A stretch of 5,475 nt of DNA from Ignavibacteriota bacterium (lineage in GTDB: Bacteria; Bacteroidota; Ignavibacteria; Palsa-1295): contig JANYLL010000244.1 in assembly GCA_025357895.1 (NCBI GenBank), forward strand, positions 1-5,475. The letters run 5' to 3'. The translations under genes were made by a program, and so were the position numbers. Shown here one piece after another: positions 1 to 5,475 of the stretch. How positions within the stretch are numbered: the first letter of the stretch is position 1; the number at the start of each line of letters is the position of its first letter. The notes beneath the pieces are model-generated. The model did not search any database. It was not told the DNA's origin and worked only from the letters and a program-made list of their open reading frames with translations.

Positions 1-1
1 C

Positions 2-1375
2 ACAAAAACCCCTGTCCGCACCAGATACGGATATCATATTATTCAATTATTAGATAAGCATAAACGATTGGGTGGAATTAAAGTGCATCATATCCTTATT
101 GGAATGGGAAATAGCGTAAAAGGAAATGATACACTCCGCTACTATCATCAAGCCGATAGTCTTTACAAAGCGGTCAAAGCTGGTGCAAAATTTGAAGAAG
201 TTGCCAAAGCTTCGAGCGATGACAAATTTACTGCTGCAAATGGCGGAGATCTCGATTTCATTAACCGCGAAGAACGCCGTACCGAAAAGGCTTTCGATCA
301 GACGTCATACGGATTAAAAGACGGGGAAATTTCCGGTATTATCCGCACATCGAAGGGGTATCATATTATCCGCAGAGACGGTTCCTTCAAGCCAAAATCC
401 TACGATCAGGAAAAAGATATGCTTAAGAAGCTCTATAAGCAATATTATTTCAACGATGACCGCGCAAAAAAACTTGTTGAAGTGAAGAAGCAATATAATG
501 CACACATCGAGCAGTCGGCAATGAATATTTTCATGTCGCGTATCGATTCAACTCGGACAACTCTTGATAGCACCTGGTCAAAGAAGTTTACCTTGGGCGA
601 GCGCAATCTTCCTATTTATGGAATCGGCGGAAAGAACTGGAATATCGGATCGCTTTTGGATTCATTGAATGCCCAACCCGGCGTTGCTCTTTCACGCAAC
701 TCCATAACCGAACAGATCGGAAAAAATCTTGACGACGCAGCGATAGCCATCATGGCAAAAGATGTCAGCAAACGCTTTCCGGAATTCGAAAAGATCATGG
801 ATGACTATAAAAACGGTATTACCCTCTTTGAACTCGAGAATAAACGAATTTGGGCAAAGGTCGTACCCGATAGCGTAAAAGAACGAAAATTTTATCAGGA
901 TAATAAAGTTCGTTTCATGTGGCCGGAACGTGTCGATGTATCGGAAATTTATCTCTACAATGATTCAGTGGCTAAAGATCTCTATAAGCAGATCATCAAC
1001 GGCGCGAATTTCGATACTCTTGCAAAAAAATATACTGAACGTCCGGGCTTTAAGGAAAAAGCAGGACATTGGGGACTGATGACGAAAGATGAAAATGAAA
1101 TGTCGAAAAAGGCATTTGGCTTCACGGTCGATGATATAAAGGAGCCGTTTAGTTTTCAGTCCGGTTTCTCTATCGTCAAACTCAACCGCCGTGTACCGGT
1201 TACACAAAAAACCTATGATGAAGCGCGCCAGGAAGTTGCAAGCCAGTATCAGGATGATCTTTCGAATGAATTACGCCTGCAATGGGTAAATGAACTTCGC
1301 AAAAAATATAAACGCCAGATCGATACGAAAGTGATCGAAAATGCATGGAAAGCTCACAAATTTTCCGCGAAGTAA
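2..1375 (+). CDS. Multi-domain parvulin peptidyl-prolyl cis-trans isomerase (3' part; 5' end outside window)
   Basis: This reading frame is open from the first bases of the window, so the gene begins upstream; the TTG at 68 lies inside a domain and is not the start. The 457 visible residues contain parts of three PpiC/parvulin rotamase domains. The tail of the first is at about 1-22 (PVRTRYGYHII). A complete second domain spans about 27-127, with VHHILI, NGGDLDF and GYHII. A degenerate third spans about 310-397, with GHWGL and GFSIV. Domain 2 keeps both histidines typical of active parvulins (about H30 and H121). Domain 3 has Glu and Ser at the matching positions, so it is probably a substrate-binding module only. 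Such proteins act in the periplasm on outer-membrane protein folding, but any signal peptide would lie upstream and is not visible. The next gene, also a parvulin protein, supports this role. The family call is firm; the exact ortholog is not. Confidence 0.9.
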   Translation, partial: TKTPVRTRYGYHIIQLLDKHKRLGGIKVHHILIGMGNSVKGNDTLRYYHQADSLYKAVKAGAKFEEVAKASSDDKFTAANGGDLDFINREERRTEKAFDQTSYGLKDGEISGIIRTSKGYHIIRRDGSFKPKSYDQEKDMLKKLYKQYYFNDDRAKKLVEVKKQYNAHIEQSAMNIFMSRIDSTRTTLDSTWSKKFTLGERNLPIYGIGGKNWNIGSLLDSLNAQPGVALSRNSITEQIGKNLDDAAIAIMAKDVSKRFPEFEKIMDDYKNGITLFELENKRIWAKVVPDSVKERKFYQDNKVRFMWPERVDVSEIYLYNDSVAKDLYKQIINGANFDTLAKKYTERPGFKEKAGHWGLMTKDENEMSKKAFGFTVDDIKEPFSFQSGFSIVKLNRRVPVTQKTYDEARQEVASQYQDDLSNELRLQWVNELRKKYKRQIDTKVIENAWKAHKFSAK

Positions 1376-1382
1376 GATCAAC

Positions 1383-1456
1383 GGTAGGCGAAGGCTTTAG
1401 CCTGCGATGAAAATCTGACCGTGTAAACCGCTCGCCGGCTAAAGCCTGCGCTTACC
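1383..1456. repeat. REP-like imperfect hairpin between the two PPIase genes
   Basis: Two 24-base arms, 1383-1406 and 1433-1456, are inverted copies matching at 21 of 24 positions by eye, around a 26-base loop. Each arm also holds its own small palindrome: AGGCTTTAGCCT in the left arm and GGCTAAAGCC in the right. It fills most of the 101-base gap between two genes on the same strand. There is no T-run directly after it, so a simple intrinsic terminator is unlikely. Arms built on GGCTAAAGCC with GC-rich flanks resemble dispersed REP-type elements seen in many bacterial genomes. The assignment to a repeat family is from memory and is not tested here. Confidence 0.7.
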
Positions 1457-1476
1457 AATACTTTTCCATAGATAGA

Positions 1477-2808
1477 ATGAACAACCGTCATATATATATT
1501 TTTTTTCTTCTCTCGTTATTTCTCAGTTGCACTTCCCTCCTTGCACAGCCAAAGCAGTTGCATGATGGCGAGAAACTCGACGCCGTTATTGCCGTCGTCG
1601 GAAAATATCCGATCTTAAAATCGACGATCGACGCACAGCTTATGATGGCCTTAGGTACGAAGACCGGAACATCTTCTGATACCATCGCAAGACTTCGTGA
1701 ACAGATATTACAATCGGAAATCGATCAGAAAGTGCTTCTTGTTCGTGCCGAAATGGATTCGACTATTACTGTTTCCGAAAGCGAGATCGATGAGCGTCTT
1801 GATCAGCGCATCAAGCAATACGAGCGCCAGTTCGGATCGCGCGCAGAAATGGAAAAGGCATTCGGAAAATCAGTTGGAGAGATCAATTCCTCGCCGGAGC
1901 TTCGCGACCGGGCACGCGAATCCATTATGATCGAAAAAGTACGCGGCGCAAAGTTCTCGCATCCTCAGGTGGTTTCCAAACGTGATATGCAGGAATTTTT
2001 TGCAGCATATAAAGATAGCCTGCCTCGCGTCACCGCACAGGTCGAACTTGCAACGATCGTTAAACTCATCAAACCCGATCCCTTACAAAAGCAAAAGATG
2101 AAATCCTTTGCAAAATCGTTGGTGGATTCTATTCGTAACGGAGCTTCTTTTTCTGATTTTGCAGCACGGTATTCACAGCACTCCACGGCAAAAACCGGCG
2201 GAGATCTTGGCGGACCATATCCCAGAGGGACATTCCTGCCTGATTTTGAATCCGCTGCATTCAAACTTAAAACCGGAGAAACATCCGATCCTATAGAAAC
2301 AGATCAGGGAATCCATATCATTAAGCTGTTGGAACGCAAAGGAGAAGAGATCAGAGTTGCTCAGATCCTGCTTAAACCGGAAACGAGTAAGAACGACGAA
2401 GATTCTATTTTGTATCTGATCGAAAGTTTACGGACGCGCGCAAAGAACGGCGAAGATTTTGCCAGATTAGCTTCAGAATATTCCGACGATGCCGAATCGA
2501 AAAATAACGGCGGCACACTTGGCAGAGTTCGCATAGAAGAACTTGGCGCAGAACAGCATTCTGTCATCGACTCCATGCAGATAGGAGATATCTCGCGTCC
2601 GGTGAAGATCGCCTATTCCCGCACCCTGACAGGATACCAGATCGTAAAACTCATTGCACGCATTGAGCCGCATCAGCCATCGCTAAAAACCGATTATCGT
2701 GACCTCGAAGCTCTTGCCATGCAATGGAAGATGTCTCAGGAAATGCAGAAATTTGTTGCCGATTCCAGAAAAAATGTCTATGTGGAAATACGGGATCAGG
2801 TAAAATGA
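1477..2808 (+). CDS. surA: SurA-like periplasmic chaperone / peptidyl-prolyl isomerase
   Basis: The protein has 443 residues. Residues 1-23 look like a signal peptide: a few polar residues with one Arg, a hydrophobic run (IYIFFLLSLFLS), then a plausible signal peptidase I site after LLA. C18 follows FLS, which fits a lipobox poorly. Residues 34-57 (LDAVIAVVGKYPILKSTID) match the start of the SurA N-terminal chaperone domain. Two parvulin domains follow at about 184-286 (GGDLGGPYPRG, GIHIIKL) and 291-395 (NNGGTLG, GYQIVKL). Domain 1 keeps only the C-terminal histidine (H280) and has Thr at the first-strand position (193). Domain 2 has Gln at both histidine positions (296, 388) and is probably inactive. 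The expected role is binding unfolded outer-membrane proteins in the periplasm. ATG 1477 is chosen because it gives the complete signal peptide. No Shine-Dalgarno precedes it. SurA-like is firm; one-to-one orthology with E. coli SurA is not. Confidence 0.9.
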   Translation: MNNRHIYIFFLLSLFLSCTSLLAQPKQLHDGEKLDAVIAVVGKYPILKSTIDAQLMMALGTKTGTSSDTIARLREQILQSEIDQKVLLVRAEMDSTITVSESEIDERLDQRIKQYERQFGSRAEMEKAFGKSVGEINSSPELRDRARESIMIEKVRGAKFSHPQVVSKRDMQEFFAAYKDSLPRVTAQVELATIVKLIKPDPLQKQKMKSFAKSLVDSIRNGASFSDFAARYSQHSTAKTGGDLGGPYPRGTFLPDFESAAFKLKTGETSDPIETDQGIHIIKLLERKGEEIRVAQILLKPETSKNDEDSILYLIESLRTRAKNGEDFARLASEYSDDAESKNNGGTLGRVRIEELGAEQHSVIDSMQIGDISRPVKIAYSRTLTGYQIVKLIARIEPHQPSLKTDYRDLEALAMQWKMSQEMQKFVADSRKNVYVEIRDQVK

Positions 2809-2851
2809 TGACGATCTAAATTCTTGAAATGTGCTGTTCTGATGAAGATGT

Positions 2852-2888
2852 AGATTACGACGGTCGCCTCGGCAGCCTCGCAATGACA
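2852..2888 (-). repeat. Short dispersed repeat of the GTCATTGCGAG type
   Basis: Read on the minus strand, this 37-base unit begins TGTCATTGCGAGG and ends TAATCT, the pattern of a dispersed intergenic repeat found in many bacterial lineages. It contains a direct hexamer repeat (GCCTCG, GCA, GCCTCG on the + strand). Its ends, AGATT and AATGACA on the + strand, are the same as those of the unit at 3007-3037, which suggests related elements. Family membership is recalled rather than searched. Confidence 0.55.
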
Positions 2889-2948
2889 ATAGGATTGAAT
2901 TTCCAAAATAAGGCGTTACCTATTCTTGGTAGTGTCCTAATTCCATTT

Positions 2949-2987
2949 GCCATTCTGAATGGAGCAAATCGGAATGAAGAATCTGAG
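2949..2987 (+). repeat. Dispersed repeat unit, CATTCTGA to GAAGAATCTGAG, forward copy
   Basis: This unit runs from GCCATTCTGAATGG to GAAGAATCTGAG. It resembles the GTCATTCTGA...GAAGAATCT dispersed intergenic repeat known from many genomes. It faces the copy at 3007-3037, and both lie inside the larger inverted-repeat structure. The ATG at 2959, the farthest upstream possible start of the kinase frame, lies inside this unit, which argues against its use. Confidence 0.55.
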
Positions 2988-3006
2988 CGTTCAGACAAAC
3001 CGACAC

Positions 3007-3037
3007 CTCAGATTCTTCCCTGTCGTTCAGAATGACA
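3007..3037 (-). repeat. Dispersed repeat unit, inverted copy
   Basis: Read on the minus strand, this unit starts TGTCATTCTGAACGACAGG and ends GAAGAATCTGAG, so it is the same type as 2949-2987 in opposite orientation but shorter in the middle. The shared 12-base end pairs perfectly with 2976-2987. A T-rich stretch (TATTTTTC) begins about 8 bases after the unit, too far from the stem for a convincing terminator. Confidence 0.55.
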
Positions 3038-3144
3038 AGTTAAGTATTTTTCAAATAAGGACACTACTCTGTTCTTCTTCCCTGAACCATTCCCCGCTTC
3101 AATTGCTTGAATATATCTGCTGCACTCCCCAATGTGTTCATGAA

Positions 3145-3162
3145 GAGAATCTTAAGATTCTC
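3145..3162. promoter_or_regulatory. 18-base perfect palindrome, possible operator
   Basis: GAGAATCTTAAGATTCTC is a perfect palindrome located about 110 bases before the preferred kinase start. A TATACT hexamer at 3172-3177 could be a -10 box, which would put the palindrome over the -35 position; no good -35 hexamer is visible at normal spacing. The arrangement would suit a dimeric repressor. It could also be a relic of the nearby repeats, since each half contains the GAATCT/AGATTC found at their ends. No T-run follows, so it is not a terminator. Confidence 0.3.
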
Positions 3163-3273
3163 ATTGCTAAATATACTATTCACGATCCACTGAGGCTACG
3201 TAGATACTACACAGCCCGTAAGGAATCTTTATGCCGATACGATAATGAGCGCTGCATAAATCCATATCACGTA

Positions 3274-4872
3274 ATGAATACTAACAACCATAAAGAACTA
3301 GCAAATCAAAACGCAGAAAAAGATAAGCGAGCAGATGAGTTAGTCATTGCTAACAAAGAGCTTGCCTTTCAAAATAAAGAAAAAGAAAAAAGGGCCGCAG
3401 AGCTGAACATTGCGAACATAGAACTTGCCTTTCAAAACAAAGAGAAAGAAAAGCGCGCAGCAGAGTTAGTCATTGCCATCAAGCAACTCGCCGATCAAAA
3501 CAAAGTGGAAGAAAAGCGAGCAGCAGAGTTAATCATTGCTAACAAAGAGCTTGCCTTTCAAAACAAAGAGAAAGAAAAAAGAACGGCAGAGCTGAGCATT
3601 GCGAACATAGAACTTGCCTATCAAAACGATGAGAAAGAAAAGCGCGCAGCAGAGTTAGCGATTGCTAATAAAGAACTTGCTTTTCAAAATGCAGAAAAAG
3701 AAAAAAGGGCGGCTGAATTAAGCGTTGCGAACAAAGAACTTGCCTACCAAAACAAAGAGAAAGAAAAAGGGGCGGCAGAGCTGAGCATTGCGAACAAAGA
3801 ACTTGCAATCCAGATCAATCAGAAAGAAAAGCGGGCTGAGGAGTTAGTCATTGCCAACAAAGAACTTGCCTATCAAAATGAAGTGAAAGAAAAGCGGGCA
3901 GCGGAGTTAGTCATTGCTAATAAAGAACTTGCCTATCAAAACCATGAAAAAGAAAAACGGGCAGCGGAGTTAAACATTGCTAACATAGAACTTGCTTTTC
4001 AAAACGATGAGAAAGAAAAGCGGGCCGCAGAGCTGATCATTGCTAACGAAGAACTTGTTTTTCAAGATCAAGAGAAAGAAAAAAGGGCAAAAGAGCTGAT
4101 CGTCATCAACAAAGAACTTAAAGATGCCGAAGATGATATTCGTAAACTTAATGAGGAGTTAGAACAAAAAGTCCTTGACCGTACGTCACAGTTAGAATCT
4201 GCGAACAAAGAACTTGAATCATTCTCCTATTCCGTATCGCACGATTTGCGAGCTCCGATCAGAGCCATCAGTGGATATACAAGAATTTTGACGGAAGATC
4301 ATTCCGAAAAAATTAATGCTGATGGTATAAAAGTTCTTCAATCCATCATGAGCAATTCAAAAAGAATGGGAGAACTCATTGATGATCTGCTTGCATTTTC
4401 CAAATTAGGAAGAAAGCAGATAGCAGTTTCAGAAATCAATATGGCTTCTCTTGTTGCATTGGTTATAGAAGAATCTGTATTTGAGGATAGCGAGATCAAA
4501 CCCGCGTTTACTGTTAGTGTACTCCCACCAGCCAAAGGTGATCGGGCACTCATTAAACAAGTATGGGTCAACCTCATTTCCAATGCCATTAAATATTCGA
4601 AGCATAAACCAAAAACCATCATCAAAATCGGCGCGTATCAAAAGGATGATCTTACTGTGTATTATGTAAAAGATAATGGAGCGGGATTTGATATGCAATA
4701 CTACGATAAACTTTTTGGAGTCTTCCAGAGATTACACTCTCAGGAGGAATTTGAAGGGACAGGCATTGGCTTAGCTATCGTACAGAGAATTGTTAGCCGG
4801 CATAACGGAACAGTTTGGGCAGAATCAAAGTTGAACGAAGGTGCTTGCTTCTACTTCAGCTTGCCCACCTAA
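3274..4872 (+). CDS. Soluble sensor-type histidine kinase with 13-repeat helical N-terminus
   Basis: From ATG 3274 the protein has 532 residues. Residues 8-280 are 13 tandem 21-residue repeats rich in Lys, Glu and Ala, followed by a helical linker (RKLNEELEQKVLDRT). The HisKA domain begins at about 312 with the H-box SYSVSHDLRAP, phospho-acceptor H323. The HATPase domain carries the N-box (NLISNAIKYS, N437), the G1 box (DNGAGF, D467), an F-box (LFGVFQRLH) and the G2 box (GTGIGL, 495-500). All key catalytic residues are present, so it should autophosphorylate and pass phosphate to a receiver. There is no signal peptide, membrane segment or PAS, GAF or phytochrome domain, so it is probably cytoplasmic with an unknown input. 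The H-box type resembles kinases that pair with Rcp1-like regulators, and one lies 28 bases downstream. The frame is open back to 2941, with ATGs at 2959 and 2974. I prefer 3274 because the upstream part lies in dispersed repeats and the repeat array starts right after it. Confidence 0.88.
   Translation: MNTNNHKELANQNAEKDKRADELVIANKELAFQNKEKEKRAAELNIANIELAFQNKEKEKRAAELVIAIKQLADQNKVEEKRAAELIIANKELAFQNKEKEKRTAELSIANIELAYQNDEKEKRAAELAIANKELAFQNAEKEKRAAELSVANKELAYQNKEKEKGAAELSIANKELAIQINQKEKRAEELVIANKELAYQNEVKEKRAAELVIANKELAYQNHEKEKRAAELNIANIELAFQNDEKEKRAAELIIANEELVFQDQEKEKRAKELIVINKELKDAEDDIRKLNEELEQKVLDRTSQLESANKELESFSYSVSHDLRAPIRAISGYTRILTEDHSEKINADGIKVLQSIMSNSKRMGELIDDLLAFSKLGRKQIAVSEINMASLVALVIEESVFEDSEIKPAFTVSVLPPAKGDRALIKQVWVNLISNAIKYSKHKPKTIIKIGAYQKDDLTVYYVKDNGAGFDMQYYDKLFGVFQRLHSQEEFEGTGIGLAIVQRIVSRHNGTVWAESKLNEGACFYFSLPT
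3295..4113 (+). repeat. 13 tandem 63-base units inside the kinase gene
   Basis: Exactly 819 bases encode 13 units of 21 residues with no length variation. A typical unit reads ELAFQN, two variable residues, KEKRAAEL, a variable residue, IANK. Units 2, 5 and 11 end in ANI instead of ANK; unit 8 has Gly for the conserved Arg; units 1, 4, 9 and 13 are the most divergent. Twenty-one residues equal three heptads, so the array is compatible with a continuous helix or coiled coil, though the middle heptad has few hydrophobic residues. Similar repeats occur, to my recollection, in sensor proteins of several bacterial groups. Confidence 0.95.
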
Positions 4873-4900
4873 TTTATCTCGAATATATAAATAAACCAAT

Positions 4901-5344
4901 ATGGATTACGATGACGTTGAAATTCTATTTGTTGAGGATAATATAGACGATTCTACCCTCACCATTCGTGCGCTGATAAAAAGCGGCTTTACAAACAAAC
5001 TTCATCATGTGAAAGACGGGGTAGAAGCTCTTGATTATATTTATGGCAAAGGAATATATGCATCGTGGAATATCAAGAAGCATCCTAAACTGATATTACT
5101 CGACTTGAAGATGCCAAAAGTATCGGGAATACAAGTCCTGGAAAAAATAAAATCCGATCCGGACCTTAAATCCATCCCTGTGGTGATACTTACTTCATCG
5201 AAGGAGGATCCGGATATAGAAAAATGTTATTCTCTGGGTGCAAATAGCTATATCGTAAAACCTGTTGATGCTAATAATTTTTTTAATGCCATAAAAGAAA
5301 TTCAAATGTATTGGATGATACTAAGCCAGCCGCCACATTTATGA
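4901..5344 (+). CDS. Rcp1-like single-domain response regulator
   Basis: The protein has 147 residues and is a stand-alone CheY-like receiver. Visible signature residues are the acidic pocket E12/D13 (LFVEDN), the phospho-acceptor D68 in LILLDLKMP, the switch T98 in VVILTSS, Y117, and K120 in YIVKP. The stretch IPVVILTSS, then LGANSYIVKPVD, then a C-terminal helix ending in YW, is typical of the small Rcp1-type regulators that partner phytochrome-like histidine kinases. The length also fits that family. There is no output domain, so it probably acts through protein contacts or as a phosphate carrier in a relay. It starts 28 bases after the kinase stop, so the two are almost certainly co-transcribed and are likely partners. 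ATG 4901 lies in an A/T-rich leader without a Shine-Dalgarno sequence. Confidence 0.93.
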   Translation: MDYDDVEILFVEDNIDDSTLTIRALIKSGFTNKLHHVKDGVEALDYIYGKGIYASWNIKKHPKLILLDLKMPKVSGIQVLEKIKSDPDLKSIPVVILTSSKEDPDIEKCYSLGANSYIVKPVDANNFFNAIKEIQMYWMILSQPPHL

Positions 5345-5389
5345 GAAATAGATTAAAACACTTCTAAAATATCTACATAATATAAAATA

Positions 5390-5475
5390 ATGGCGGTCGA
5401 CCTTAAAATACTTCTTCTTGAAGACAACAATAATGATGCTGATTTGCTTGACCGTGAATTGAAGAAATCAGGGTT
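5390..5475 (+). CDS. Second response-regulator receiver domain (5' part, cut by window end)
   Basis: From ATG 5390, 28 complete codons are visible and the frame runs off the window. The translation, MAVDLKILLLEDNNNDADLL followed by DRELKKSG, is the first strand and helix of a CheY-like receiver, with the acidic pocket E11/D12 in LLLEDN. An in-frame TAA at 5378 excludes an earlier start. It begins 45 bases after the previous stop on the same strand, so it probably belongs to the same operon. The phospho-acceptor and any output or kinase domain lie outside the window, so it may be a single-domain regulator, a receiver fused to an output domain, or a hybrid kinase. Confidence 0.85.
   Translation, partial: MAVDLKILLLEDNNNDADLLDRELKKSG

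Larger units (their letters stand above)
2929..3067. mobile_element. Candidate non-autonomous nested inverted-repeat (MITE-like) element
   Basis: The outer ends are inverted: GTAGTGTCCTAATT at 2929-2942 and AATAAGGACACTAC at 3054-3067 match at 13 of 14 positions, including a perfect 10-base core. Inside are two further inverted pairs. CATTCTGAA (2951-2959) pairs with TTCAGAATG (3026-3034). GAAGAATCTGAG (2976-2987) pairs with CTCAGATTCTTC (3007-3018) across a 19-base loop. A local stem (ATTTGC at 2945 with GCAAAT at 2964) sits in the left part. The flanks are similar at 7 of 9 bases (CTATTCTTG at 2920, CTGTTCTTC at 3069), which is too imperfect to call a target duplication. No transposase is encoded, so any movement would need one elsewhere. 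The inner units alone could simply be two opposed dispersed repeats. Confidence 0.5.
2809..3273. other. 465-base gap with several repeats and no convincing gene
   Basis: This stretch separates the chaperone genes from the signalling operon. It contains the short repeat at 2852-2888, the nested inverted-repeat element at 2929-3067, and the palindrome at 3145-3162. On the + strand, the frame of the downstream kinase is open from 2941 onward. Its translation up to 3273 looks like no family I know, apart from a CINPYH motif just before the preferred start. I see no tRNA, no clear intrinsic terminator after the stop at 2808, and no other plausible small gene. Confidence 0.6.

Noticed and set aside
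68..70. TTG 68 as the start of the first PPIase
   Set aside because: The same frame is open to the window edge and encodes the end of a preceding parvulin domain (GYHII), so the gene starts upstream.
1491..1533. SurA-like protein as a lipoprotein with Cys18
   Set aside because: The residues before the Cys (LFLS) fit a lipobox poorly, and a signal peptidase I site after LLA is more natural for a soluble SurA-type chaperone.
2976..3053. Intrinsic terminator formed by the 12-base stem and the T-rich stretch near 3046
   Set aside because: The T-run is about 28 bases beyond the stem, not directly after it, and the stem is explained better by two opposed repeat units.
2959..3273. ATG 2959 as the start of the histidine kinase
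   Set aside because: It lies inside a dispersed repeat and a predicted hairpin, its first 30 or so residues are translated repeat, and ATG 3274 sits directly before the repeat array. Kept as a finding because the frame is open.
3295..4113. Tandem array as a CRISPR
   Set aside because: The 63-base units are contiguous, diverged, in frame, and code for a regular 21-residue repeat with no spacers.
4338..4698. Minus-strand open frames opposite the kinase domain
   Set aside because: They overlap a well-supported kinase gene, show no recognisable domain, and are explained as antisense shadows.

Overview
The window reads as ordinary bacterial chromosome, with every supported gene on the + strand. 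It appears to come from a Gram-negative member of the Bacteroidota/Chlorobiota/Ignavibacteriota side of the FCB group. This placement is an inference from three points. The first gene resembles the large multi-parvulin peptidyl-prolyl isomerases of Bacteroidota, with a PVRTR..GYHII block running into IKV.HILI. None of the starts at 1477, 3274, 4901 or 5390 has a recognisable Shine-Dalgarno sequence. The intergenic gaps carry dispersed palindromic repeats of a kind common in such genomes. No 16S or other decisive taxonomic marker is present.

The left half (2-2808) is an envelope-protein folding block. It holds the 3' part of a multi-domain parvulin PPIase whose beginning lies outside the window, then a complete SurA-like periplasmic chaperone/PPIase with a signal peptide. 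The 101-base gap between them contains a large imperfect hairpin of REP-like character (1383-1456). Together these proteins would escort outer-membrane proteins across the periplasm.

The middle (2809-3273) is a 465-base gap without a convincing gene but full of structure. It holds a short repeat of the GTCATTGCGAG type (2852-2888). Next comes a 139-base nested inverted-repeat element bounded by 14-base terminal inverted repeats (2929-3067), which looks like a small non-autonomous mobile element. An 18-base perfect palindrome follows (3145-3162), just upstream of a possible -10 hexamer. One reading frame stays open through most of this gap into the next gene, so the start of that gene is uncertain.

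The right half (3274-5475) is a signalling operon. It starts with a soluble histidine kinase whose whole N-terminal half is 13 exact-length 21-residue repeats and which has no recognisable sensor domain. After 28 bases comes an Rcp1-like single-domain response regulator. After another 45 bases comes the first 28 codons of a second receiver-domain protein, cut by the window end. The likely scheme is one kinase phosphorylating one or both small regulators.

The most unusual items are the repeat-only N-terminus of the kinase, with a 189-base higher-order duplication, and the nested palindromic element at 2929-3067. I see no evidence of a wholly new multi-gene system.
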